64,000 nucleotides of DNA from Tieghemiomyces parasiticus (lineage: Eukaryota > Kickxellomycota > Dimargaritomycetes > Dimargaritales > Dimargaritaceae): the NCBI GenBank assembly GCA_027575765.1, contig JANBPT010000007.1, positions 62,001 through 126,000 of the forward strand, written 5' to 3'. Under the pieces are notes generated by a model that saw only the letters and a list, made by a program, of their open reading frames with translations, was not told the origin of the DNA and did not search any database. Position 1 is the first letter of the stretch. Each line of letters starts with the position of its first letter. This document shows, piece by piece, positions 23,113 to 32,521 of the stretch. The translations under genes were made by a program, and so were the position numbers.

Positions 23113-26100
23113 TCAAGTAAGGTCGTGGCGTTGCTCATAGTGGTGTTCAAGTATCAAGTTGATACCCATGCACAAGAAGTAGACCGCAATCAGGATAGCG
23201 CCCAATCCACGGGTCATGTGGAAGTTGTTGAGCGGGACCCACACGAGCATCAGGATCATGCACAAGATGACGCCGAGCGCCGACACAAACACGGTGTTTG
23301 AAACGGGTAACGGGTAGCTGTGGCCCGTCGCCGATGTGATGGTGGTCGCAGAAATACCAATGCCGAGCAAAATATTGAGCATAGGACCTCCGAAACACGC
23401 CGAGAGGGCCATGGCTGGTAGACCCATACGGGCAATAGTGAGGTCGGTCATGAAATCGCCCAGGCTGTTGCCCAGGGCCAAGACAGTCAGGCCAAGAATA
23501 CCGTCGCTGATGTTAAGGACTACCCCAACAGACTGTAGGATGGCCACCACCTCGTCGGCAGTGAGGTACACCCAGCTTATTCCGGCTAGAAACCCCAAGA
23601 CCGCCGGGCCAAGGCTGCGGACCAACGTACTGTGGTAGACGTCGACGATCCGGCCGGCCAGTGATGACGGTAGGGGCCAGATCGGAGGGTCTGCTGTCGA
23701 CTGACTATGGTGGGGCCGAGGAACTGCGTCGACCGCGGTCGTCCGCTGGCCCTCGACGGGTGTGGCCGACTGAGTCATCTCGGCCAGGAGGGTATAGTCA
23801 TAGCCGCTACGATCGAACCGACGAATCAAGCACTGCCACCACCGGGACGGGTGGCGGAGTAGCGGGAAGGCCAGAAGGGCGTTGAGGACGGCAGTGGCCA
23901 GACCAAGGGCACCGGCAAGGTACACCATCCACCAGGCCTCACGCTGGAAAATGTAGAGGTCGGCGGCGGCCACGAAGAGCGGGATGGTCAAACAGCGGAG
24001 GGTCATGACGAGCTGTTTGGCGAGGTGGTTGTACCGCTGCAGTTGGTGGTCGTCCAGGACAGTGCCGGTCACACGGAGGACATCGTGGGATCGGACACTA
24101 CCAGCCTCCGAGGAGTCACTACCGCTGCTACAGCCATTGTTGGTCTCATCCAGGGCATCCGTGCGTGTGAAATTGATGAGGCTATCTTCGCAGAGCAAGG
24201 CGGTCTCGACGACGGCCTCGTCAGCGGGCCGGTCTGACTTGGCGGGCGACCCTGCTCCCGGCCCCGGACCTGCCGCATTGGCCGCGTCGTTCGGGTGCAA
24301 ATGGTGCAGGGGCGGTGGCGGGTAAGCGCTAATAGGCACCGTCATGTTGAGGGCCAAAATGATGGGCGCCGTGATGAAAATGAACAGGCGGTGGAATAGG
24401 TGGGCGTGGTGCCAGCTGCGGATGGTGGGGATCAGGTGGCCCATGAACAGTAGCAAGACTGCACCGGCCTTTCGGGGCAGGGATAGTTCGCAGAAACTGA
24501 CGGCGCGTTCGATTGGGAGGGGGACGACGGCGGCGAAGGCCTGACCAAAACGGTCAGCAGAAGTCCGGCTTCCACCCGATAGGGCAGGTGAGCTCGGGGG
24601 CCATGGGGTTCCCAGGGGGGTCGCGCGCTGGCTGGACCGCCCGCTGCCCGGGCGGTGCGAGGAGGCCATCCAGGCCGGGCTTGCCGCGCGACTCCGGAGG
24701 AGGGGCGCTAACGGGGAGTTGCCGCCCATACTAAAATAATCGCTCTGGTCGCTGCGCTGTGAGTCGGACCGATCCAGGCCCCGGGACCGGCGCGAGGTGA
24801 GCAGCTGTGGGGCGGCCTCAGCATTGTCCACGGACCGCGGCGAAATAGCCGTGAGTAGGGCACTGTCGACACTGAGTAACGACCGGGAGGAACCCCCGCG
24901 GGGCGGGATGCTGACGGCCAAGTTGCGTGGTCGGAGCGAGGGGGACTGGTACGGGCCGCCATTGTCACTATTTCCCCCATCTGTACTGGTCCGATCACTA
25001 CGCGGTACATCGAGGCTGCCGCGGGTGCTGCTCGACTGGCTACCACCATTGACTGCTTGACCATTCAAGAGCGATCGGCTCTGGGACCGTGGCGTCGACG
25101 GGTGGACCACAAGCTGAGGCAGACCGGGCCGTAGCGGGGGCGAGGAGCTCTGGGAACTGCCCGGTGCCTCATAGTTTTCCACCTCCAGACGTGGAATGTC
25201 GATACGATGATGCCGGGGGCGGGTTGGAGAGACGCTGCGGCGCGAATCGGGTGACCGGCCAGCGGGTGAACCGGGACCGCCTTGGCGTGGCAAGGCGCTG
25301 GCGGCGTCTAGGGTCAGATGTGAGATACCTCGGTTATGGTGAGCGTTAGAGCGCGACGGTGTAATGGGTCGATCCCAGGGGACAGGGAACGTGCCTGGTG
25401 ACTGCTCCTCGGGTCGCGGCGAGTCACGTGGACCGACCGGGGCGGCCTGGGTAAACATCCGGTAGCTCACTCCCGGCAGGGACTGCAAGAAATCACGAAA
25501 TTCAATGGCACTAAGGATGGACTTGCGTCTAATCCAGACGTTAGGTTGGATCAGGTCCTCATGGGCGGCCTCGGCGGAGGGCGATGGTGACGGCGTCCGG
25601 CTCAGGTGCGGGGAGGAGGGCCCGACGCCGTCAGAGGTGGAGGAGTAGGACACCTTGGGTATTAACGGTACTAGTTCACCCCGCGCACTACGGTTGGCCG
25701 CATCCGTAGAAGTCGATGCCGTGCCCGGCCTCGCTGCCGGGGGACCGTTCGTAGATCGATCTCCCCAGCCGCTACCGGTCCGTGTGACTACGGTGGCGGT
25801 GTCAGGGGCCATCGCCTCTGAACTACCCGTGGGCCGGCGAACGTGGGCCCGTTCGAAGTCACCATCATCTGGCCGCTCGGCAAACGGGGTGGATAGGTAA
25901 TCGGCAGCGCGCGTCCAGGCGTCAGAGCTAGCCCCAACGCCCCAATCGATGTACTCGGCACGGGCGCGTTCAATGAGGGATCGGCGGACCAGGTACTTGC
26001 GTTCCATCCAAGTGCTAATCATCACCACGACCACATAAGTGACATAGAACCCCACCAGGGCGACCCCCTCCCACAGGGTGATTTTACGGTCCCAGCTGAT

Positions 26101-26616
26101 CCACGTGGTGACGGACAGGGTAAGAGTGAAGAATATGACTTCACGAAGGAAGGGCACCACCGCGACTTTAAATGGGTACAGAATGATCATCATGCCGGTG
26201 ACCACGCAGGCGATAAACGACGCGGCGCCTACCAATTCTCCGAGGGCTAGCGCCCCGCTACCGGACTTGAGCGCGCTGAACGTGGAAAAGAGGTCGGGGG
26301 CGCCGTTCCCCAGTGCCAGCAACGTGACGCCAGCCAAACTGTCGGGGATGCTGAAGTACTTGGCCAGGACCGTCAGGTTGGGCGAGAAGTAGTCCGAGGC
26401 CGAAATACCCACCCAAGTGAACAGAAACAGCAGCCAGCCCAGTATGAGGAGCAGGGCAAGCCAGTGGAGTTCCGGGAGCTGGCAATAGTACACATCCAAG
26501 TAGTTGACCAGACCGCCAATGTCGGTACAGTGCGTGTGGATGAACGCACAGGGGTCCGCCGCGCTGTGGACTTGGCGGCAGGCCTCGGCCAGTATTATAG
26601 GGCCAGCAACGGCCAT
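23113..26616 (-). CDS. Cation/Ca2+ exchanger of the NCLX (SLC8B1) / CCX type
   Basis: A CaCA-superfamily antiporter predicted to exchange Ca2+ for monovalent cations across an organelle membrane. The single exon encodes 1167 residues, about twice the length of human NCLX. The N-terminal lumenal part with paired Cys (ADPCAFIHTHCTDIGG, then YYCQL) matches NCLX-type proteins. The first alpha repeat is GVTLLALGNGAPDLFS (about 96-111). The second, LTVLALGNSLGDFMTD followed by ALSACFGGPMLNILLG, lies near 1042-1085. Between the two membrane halves is a huge hydrophilic loop (about 240-700) rich in Ser, Arg, Pro and Gly, with many SRS/RSxS stretches that look like phosphorylation sites. Both alpha repeats keep their Asn/Asp cores, so the carrier should be active. 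Membrane location (vacuole, mitochondrion or Golgi) is not evident. Confidence 0.9.
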   Translation of the reverse strand: MAVAGPIILAEACRQVHSAADPCAFIHTHCTDIGGLVNYLDVYYCQLPELHWLALLLILGWLLFLFTWVGISASDYFSPNLTVLAKYFSIPDSLAGVTLLALGNGAPDLFSTFSALKSGSGALALGELVGAASFIACVVTGMMIILYPFKVAVVPFLREVIFFTLTLSVTTWISWDRKITLWEGVALVGFYVTYVVVVMISTWMERKYLVRRSLIERARAEYIDWGVGASSDAWTRAADYLSTPFAERPDDGDFERAHVRRPTGSSEAMAPDTATVVTRTGSGWGDRSTNGPPAARPGTASTSTDAANRSARGELVPLIPKVSYSSTSDGVGPSSPHLSRTPSPSPSAEAAHEDLIQPNVWIRRKSILSAIEFRDFLQSLPGVSYRMFTQAAPVGPRDSPRPEEQSPGTFPVPWDRPITPSRSNAHHNRGISHLTLDAASALPRQGGPGSPAGRSPDSRRSVSPTRPRHHRIDIPRLEVENYEAPGSSQSSSPPLRPGLPQLVVHPSTPRSQSRSLLNGQAVNGGSQSSSTRGSLDVPRSDRTSTDGGNSDNGGPYQSPSLRPRNLAVSIPPRGGSSRSLLSVDSALLTAISPRSVDNAEAAPQLLTSRRSRGLDRSDSQRSDQSDYFSMGGNSPLAPLLRSRAASPAWMASSHRPGSGRSSQRATPLGTPWPPSSPALSGGSRTSADRFGQAFAAVVPLPIERAVSFCELSLPRKAGAVLLLFMGHLIPTIRSWHHAHLFHRLFIFITAPIILALNMTVPISAYPPPPLHHLHPNDAANAAGPGPGAGSPAKSDRPADEAVVETALLCEDSLINFTRTDALDETNNGCSSGSDSSEAGSVRSHDVLRVTGTVLDDHQLQRYNHLAKQLVMTLRCLTIPLFVAAADLYIFQREAWWMVYLAGALGLATAVLNALLAFPLLRHPSRWWQCLIRRFDRSGYDYTLLAEMTQSATPVEGQRTTAVDAVPRPHHSQSTADPPIWPLPSSLAGRIVDVYHSTLVRSLGPAVLGFLAGISWVYLTADEVVAILQSVGVVLNISDGILGLTVLALGNSLGDFMTDLTIARMGLPAMALSACFGGPMLNILLGIGISATTITSATGHSYPLPVSNTVFVSALGVILCMILMLVWVPLNNFHMTRGLGAILIAVYFLCMGINLILEHHYEQRHDLT

Positions 26617-28109
26617 GGCTTGCGCTGGGATGGGTGACTAACGAAACGCGACAGGAAAAAAGCGCGAGTGAAATGCAGAGAAGTGAGGAGTGGAAGTGGC
26701 GCCGCAGTTCACGTGCTGGGGGCTCCTCGCTGCATGGGCAGAATGGACCGTATGGTTTCAGGTCAATGATGGCACGGCGGTAGCTAGAAACGGCGTCGGT
26801 GAGGGCTCCACTTAAGCCGGCCTGGGTAAATCACCGAAGCTCAGGGAGGGCTATGGGGCAGACGAGAGGCGTGACGGTGCTGGCTTAGCCTCTCAACGAC
26901 AGGTAACCAGGGGGAGGGGGGTTGAAAAATGTAGGCCAAGGAACTAAAGTCGGAGCTGGGATATGCGAATGCCGTGAATGTCGACGGTCAGAAAATTGGA
27001 GGGACACGGGCTGAGAATGGCGGCAGATAAGGATGTTTATAAAGTTGGCCAGGACGTGACGGGGATGGGAGCCCTGGACCCTGGCCAGGGCGACCGAAGG
27101 CGGCATCTACCCGTAGGTATCTGAAGGGAGAGTGCGGGTGCGGCTTGGCACAGCCTGGAACCAACGGCGGGGAGTCTGTAATGGCCCCACCGTGGTTGTA
27201 TGCGCATACATCGTTGGAAAGGAGGGAAGGGCGGGGGGGGGGCAAGAGCCGGTATACAATGTCGCATATTAATTACCCTGCAACTTGCCCCAGCGAAGAA
27301 ATAACTGTAGGTTCCAAAATGACGCAGGTGAGAGAGGGGGGGGGCTGGTGAATAGGGCCGATTGTTCGGAGTTGGCTAAACGGTGGGAGCCGGAACCTTT
27401 TCCCCCGAACCGACTATCTCACCCGTCCGTGGGCGCCAATACCTTTCCATGAGAAGGTTCTGGGCCCACGTTGTGATGACAGGAGGGAATGAAGGCGCAT
27501 AACGTTCGGTGGATATTCAGCGTTGCCTTGGCACTCTTCCCTATGCTTTCTGAACAGAACCGCTACGTTCAGTGGAGGGAATTTCCTGTGAGATGGTTCT
27601 GAGGCATTTAAGGAGTGGCGTGGGTAAGCCTGGCAGAGCCACAGCCCGCCGCTCGAAAATTTATTTGGTGGGTCCCACTTTAGAACCTTGTTGTGGATAC
27701 CAGCCACCTATACTGCCTTTGCTATTTAAGCCGGGGGCTGCTACTAGCACACTGCCAAGAGACCAGCAACCCATAAGGGCTGACTGCGACCGGAAAACCC
27801 CTGCATGTCGGACTGGAGTATGGGCGCAATGGAGAGATCCACCATGCGTAGTCCATTTCTCTACGGTGTTTGGCCAATAGTGGCGCGATGGTGCATTTAA
27901 TATGCCGCTGGCTTCTTGGCGCATGGATCATAATGGAGCTGGGCACACTCGCTGTGCTTAATTGGCATACAGATTGCGAGTCACCACCACGGCTGGCTTC
28001 CCGTTCTCTACAGCTCTATTTATTAAGCACGTCAGTATCCCACCTCGAAGACTTGACAGACCGCATTTAATTCAGCCACAAGCCTTCTGGCCGAAACCCC
28101 TGGTTGGGA
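26617..28109. other. Intergenic region upstream of the NCLX-like gene
   Basis: About 1.5 kb on the 5' side of the exchanger gene and 3' side of the UbiB gene (both minus strand). The part next to the exchanger should hold its promoter. G runs occur near 27233 and 27338. The open frames are short and none resembles a known protein. Confidence 0.5.
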
Positions 28110-30584
28110 CTACACGTCAGGGTACATGTACTCACCAAACAAGTTATCTTCGAAATCAAACTCCCGCACGCCGCTAACCCACTCGCGGGCCTCGAGCCAC
28201 AACCAGACCTTAAACCACCAGGCGAGCTGGCCCAAGCCTCCGCCCGCGGCGTGGGGTACCTGTTTGACGCTATCGAGTGTCGCTACCTTGCGCGTCTCCT
28301 CGAGCCCGTAGTTACGAAGGATCGGGAGGGCCACCTTGAGCAGATCGATGTTGGGGTCGAGTTGGCGGCCAATCCCCTCCAAAATCAGGATTGAAATGAT
28401 CACGTTGACAAAATCGCCCTCCAGCTTAACGTGGTGCTGGCGGACCATAATCATGACCTGACGGAGCAGCTCACCGATGGACATTTCGGACAGCTTAAGG
28501 GTCTTGTGTCGCACCTGGAGGATGAGGTGCTGCATTTTAAGCGCGAAAATATCCGGGTCAATCACCAAGTCAGGCGTGCGGCACCGTTCCACCATGAGCT
28601 GGCCTGTCTGGTACCCGTCGAAGGACGCGATGGCCTGGAAGAGGTCCAGAAAATTGCGGCGGTTGGTTTCGTTAAGGGTGGCCACGAGGCCGGTGTCGAG
28701 GAACACGAGCTGCGGAACCAGGCCCATGCGGGAGAGTTCCTCGGTGTATTCGTGAAACACTTGCGGATGCCGGCTCAGGGCTTTTAAAGTCAGGTTGATT
28801 TGAGCTTGTAACTGATCCGGAGAGCGGGTGACGGCTGAGGCGTGGCGGGACGGGGCGCGGCCGGCGAAGGTCTCTAGCTCGCGCGCCAGGTGGTAGGTAG
28901 GGCTGTCTGCGGCGGCCGATGCGTGGAGGTCCCGTGGGTCACCCTTGGTGGATGGGATATCAGCCCAGATCAGGGCCTCGGCACGGGCGAACCAGTTATC
29001 CAGCTTCAAGCGCTGGTCGGCGGTGGCACCAGGCGGACCCACCAGCCGGTCGATGAATCGGTCGAACCAGTGGGCCCGCACGGGCCGTGTGAAGGTGACG
29101 AGGATGTTACCCGGGTGGAGGTCGGCGTGGATGAAATTGTCGTAAATTACCATCTTGAGGAAGGCATTGAGGCCCATCCCGGCGATCTGGCCGTCGAATG
29201 GGCTCCCTTTGTTGCGAAGGAGGACCGCCAGCGGGATGGCCCGCTCGTAGGTTTCGACGAGGACTTCCGGGGAGCTCAGGTCCTGCCAGGCGTAGGGGAA
29301 CGTGACAGAGGACCGGTTGCGGAACAGGTAGCGGAAATGGAGGAGGTTGGCCGCCTCCACCCGAAGGTCCAGCTGACTTTGCATCATGAGACCAAACTGG
29401 GCCACCTCGTCGGGTAGTGAGACCCAGTGCACAGTCGGGATCAAGTCCAGCAACCGGGCTACCGCCGTCATGATCACCAGGTCGCGACGGATCAGCGTGG
29501 CTACCCGCGGGTGCAGCACCTTGACGGCCACCTCGTCCTCTTCGGGCGGGTAGGATTCCTCCGGAAACGGGGCCAGGACTTGGGCCTCAACGGGTGAGGC
29601 ATCAGCAGCGGCCACTGCGGCAGTGGTGGTGGCTATGTCTTCATCTCGGTGGCGCCGGGCGGCCAGCAGGGCATGGCGCACGTGAGGTTTGAACCGGGCA
29701 CGGTACACTTGGGCGATGGCGCCTGTACCCAGCGGAACAGGGTCAAACTCGTCAAACAGCTCCTCCAGGGTGCACCCGTCAAAAGCATTTTCGACTATCC
29801 GGCGCGTCTGTCCGAATGCGTGTGGGGTGCTCTGTGAGTGTAGCCGGGACAGGGCCTGGCAAAACTCGGGAGGGAAGATGTCCGAGCGCGAGGCGGCCCA
29901 CTGGCATAGTTTGATGAAGGTGGGGCCCGCGTGTGCCATCTGCTGGGTGAGAAACTGGTACCACCACAGCCGACCTGCGGTCTCTCCATACCGGTCCGGC
30001 TGGGGCGTGCCCAGGTAACCAACTGGAAAGGTGACTACGAGTGGGAGGAAGAGGAGGAACAGGTGTACGACGCGCAGGGAGGTCTTGATGGGCTCGAGGA
30101 GGTAGGTATCCAGGGCGTGCAGAAACCGGGCCAGTAGGCGCCCAAGCAGGCCAGGGGGCTTGGCGCGCCGGGCGGTTGGGCACGGCGGTGGTGGTGGTAA
30201 CGGCGGAGCCGCGTCGTCCGTCGAGGTGACATCCGAGTGCACCAAGCCAGGGGCGAACTCACGCGCCCAGCCGAGGGTGCCGACGATGGCCCCCGCCAAT
30301 ATGACCAAGGTCACACCGTACCGGCTGGGCAGGAACCATGGTGTCGCTTTCGTCGGTGTGGTATATGCTCGGACTGGAACGCGTGGCCTATCGGCCCGAG
30401 TGGCTACGCTGGGATACCTCCGAGCCAGCAGAAAGCCCGGGGGCCGTGGTAGCGCACCGTACCACCGCCGAGTAGGGCCTATTATGCGCAACGGCGGCAG
30501 GGAGGCCTTCAAACGTTTGGCACACGAAGTGGTCGAGGTCCTTGGCCACCGCACTAGCGGTCGGAGAAGCGGCGGGCACGGCAT
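28110..30584 (-). CDS. Mitochondrial UbiB/ABC1 kinase-like protein (ADCK2 / Cqd1 type)
   Basis: A member of the atypical UbiB kinase-like family, closest in motif pattern to animal ADCK2 and yeast Cqd1. Those proteins sit in the mitochondrial inner membrane and affect coenzyme Q distribution and phospholipid homeostasis. The single exon encodes 824 residues. The N-terminus is rich in Arg/Ser/Thr with few acids, consistent with a targeting presequence. Hydrophobic segments lie near residues 89-106 and 165-185. Core motifs are AGPTFIKLCQWAASRSDIFP, GTGAIAQVYRA, the family hallmark QLDLRVEAANLLHF, the catalytic-loop equivalent HADLHPGNILV (about residue 485) and the DFG equivalent FLDTGLVATL (about 630). 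The usual KxGQ motif reads KLCQ (225-228), an unusual substitution. A polar insertion of about 70 residues follows HADLHPGN. Confidence 0.9.
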   Translation of the reverse strand: MPCPPLLRPLVRWPRTSTTSCAKRLKASLPPLRIIGPTRRWYGALPRPPGFLLARRYPSVATRADRPRVPVRAYTTPTKATPWFLPSRYGVTLVILAGAIVGTLGWAREFAPGLVHSDVTSTDDAAPPLPPPPPCPTARRAKPPGLLGRLLARFLHALDTYLLEPIKTSLRVVHLFLLFLPLVVTFPVGYLGTPQPDRYGETAGRLWWYQFLTQQMAHAGPTFIKLCQWAASRSDIFPPEFCQALSRLHSQSTPHAFGQTRRIVENAFDGCTLEELFDEFDPVPLGTGAIAQVYRARFKPHVRHALLAARRHRDEDIATTTAAVAAADASPVEAQVLAPFPEESYPPEEDEVAVKVLHPRVATLIRRDLVIMTAVARLLDLIPTVHWVSLPDEVAQFGLMMQSQLDLRVEAANLLHFRYLFRNRSSVTFPYAWQDLSSPEVLVETYERAIPLAVLLRNKGSPFDGQIAGMGLNAFLKMVIYDNFIHADLHPGNILVTFTRPVRAHWFDRFIDRLVGPPGATADQRLKLDNWFARAEALIWADIPSTKGDPRDLHASAAADSPTYHLARELETFAGRAPSRHASAVTRSPDQLQAQINLTLKALSRHPQVFHEYTEELSRMGLVPQLVFLDTGLVATLNETNRRNFLDLFQAIASFDGYQTGQLMVERCRTPDLVIDPDIFALKMQHLILQVRHKTLKLSEMSIGELLRQVMIMVRQHHVKLEGDFVNVIISILILEGIGRQLDPNIDLLKVALPILRNYGLEETRKVATLDSVKQVPHAAGGGLGQLAWWFKVWLWLEAREWVSGVREFDFEDNLFGEYMYPDV

Positions 30585-31327
30585 GGCGAAAGAAACGGTC
30601 GGCCAAAGGAAGGTGGGCGGCTACTTGTTGAGGGTCGTCTCGAAGGAGGAGGTTAGAATAGCGACGGTGGTGCCCGTCGGTTTAAATGTACAATGCAAAG
30701 TCAGGGTTTTAAATCATCTATGGAAACGGTGGCTAAGCCGGGCAAGACGTCATGGGTTGGCGAAGGGCCAAGGTGTCATGGGAGGGTCAGTTCACCATGG
30801 TAAAGTGGGGGAAGGGGAGGGTCCAGGCTTGCTGATAGACAGTGGAGTCGGAGCCTCCACCTCCCTTCCCTCTATCTGGTGTCCGCTGGTCAATGGAAGT
30901 GATCTTGCGTACCCCACTCGTCTTGCTGGTGGGACCTGGGGGCTACTTCGGAATGCTTCAGGGCGCCAGTAAGGGGAATGGCCTTCCTCTAAGCTGCGTC
31001 TCAGCCTCGGAGGCTGCCGGTGGGAGCGTGCGCTGCCACGTACGCCCTGTTTATCAGCTGTGACCGTGCTTCGCACGCTTTTCTAAGGCCATAAAGACTT
31101 GGCGCCAACCTCCCATTGCGTCCGGTCTCGTTTTACTGGCCTTCCGTGCTTACTATTGCTACCTCCACTCGGGATTGTCTCGGCTGTACTGAACCCTTCG
31201 CCGTTGCCCATTAACCTTATTCCCGCTTCCCAACCATTGCCTCGTGTGCTGCTTTGTCCAGGTCTCATATAGTCCCTGGCGCCATTCCACCACCCTCCAT
31301 CGCAACGCCACCATCCCCCCCACCACC
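30585..31327. other. Divergent promoter region (UbiB / SNARE)
   Basis: The 743 bases between two divergent ATGs must hold both promoters. The plus-strand leader of the SNARE gene (31230-31327) is pyrimidine-rich. No gene was recognised here. Confidence 0.6.
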
Positions 31328-32521
31328 ATGGACACTAAGCGTGTGGCTCGACTTGAGAACCTGGCCGACGACACTCTGTCGCTCATCCTCGAGACAGAAA
31401 GGCTGCGCAAGCTAAACCTTGACACCGCCACTAGCGACACCAAAATCACTAGTAATGTCCAGGAGCTTAGTCGTGGGCTGCAGGCCCTTGACGAGGTGCT
31501 GCGTGACAATGAAGACAGTGGTAAATTGTATGTCGCCAACCGGCAAGGAAGCCGAGAGTAGGTGTATCCTGTTCAAAGAGGGACATTACTGCCAACGCCG
31601 ACACTAATCAAGCCGCCGCATGCCTTGTGTATTCCTTCCCCTCTGACTCTATCACCAGCACGTCTGCCGAGCTCAAAGAGCAGGAGGACACCCTCATCGA
31701 TCTCATGAAGCGGCTGGAAAGCCTGCAGGAGACTGTGGGCCACGCCAAGGGCGACACGAGGTAGGTCATCGCTGTCGGAGGAGTCAATCTACACTAGGCC
31801 AATATTCCGCCCTATTCACCCTGAAGCATCGGTTGCTGCCTTGCGTGTCTAACCTATACCCCCTCCTCTCACTCCTTTCTAATTCTCGTTGACGTTGGCC
31901 GACTGACACCAGCGAGGTCCTATCCCGGCAACGGCGCCGATCACTCCTGGACGGGGCGCCGGGATCCAATAGCATGGCGATTAATGTGGATGACCCCCAT
32001 CGCCAGCCGGTCGACGAATCAGTAGACAATGTCCAATTGGTGCTCCTGCAACAGCAGACGTTTGCCGAGCAGGACCGCAGCGTCGAGGAGCTTGGCCGCA
32101 GTGTCCGGCGGCAACGTGAACTAGGCCTCTCCATCAACAATGAGCTGGAGACCCACCTCGAACTCCTGGACGAGACTGACGAGGCAGCTGATCGTACGGC
32201 CGGCCGGTTGAATATTGCCCAACGGAAACTCGATGACTTTCGCCGGACGGCTAAAAAACACCGTAAGTTGAAAGAAGAAGAAGTGCGGCGAAGGAGAGGG
32301 CGTCTTTATGCCAAGACCTTTAGTGGGGGGTTAGACCAGCCGCTTGCACCCAAATGCCGTGCTTCAACCGGCTCAACTCGACCCATGCCGACCAACTGTG
32401 CCCACTAACAACTTCTCTCTGTATGCCCCACTCGCCGCGACCGCCAGGCACCTGCTATTCCATGCTCGTTTTGGTCCTTGTGCTCATCATCACTGTGGGC
32501 ATCCTACGCGTTATCATTTAG
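31328..32521 (+). CDS. Qc-SNARE, syntaxin-8-like, 4 exons
   Basis: A tail-anchored t-SNARE, most like the endosomal/vacuolar syntaxin-8 group. Exons 31328-31527, 31659-31760, 31913-32262 and 32448-32521 splice to 241 residues. Donors are GTATGT, GTAGGT and GTAAGT and all acceptors are CAG. For exon 1 the GTATGT donor is used in preference to a nearer GTAAAT, because only GTATGT keeps the frame. The N-terminal half is a helical region. The SNARE motif runs from VQLVLLQQQTFAEQDRSVEE to RRTAKKHR, with heptad hydrophobics intact (VRRQRELGLSINNELETHLE). The last exon encodes only the membrane anchor (CYSMLVLVLVLIITVGILRVII) and stop. At the ionic zero layer, where Q-SNAREs have Gln, this protein has His (ELETHLELLDE). 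The family call is firm and the exact orthology less so. Confidence 0.88.

Noticed and set aside
31521..31526. GTAAAT as the first SNARE donor
   Set aside because: It leaves exon 1 in phase 1 and the only acceptor would shift the next exon out of its coiled-coil frame. The GTATGT seven bases later fits both consensus and phase.
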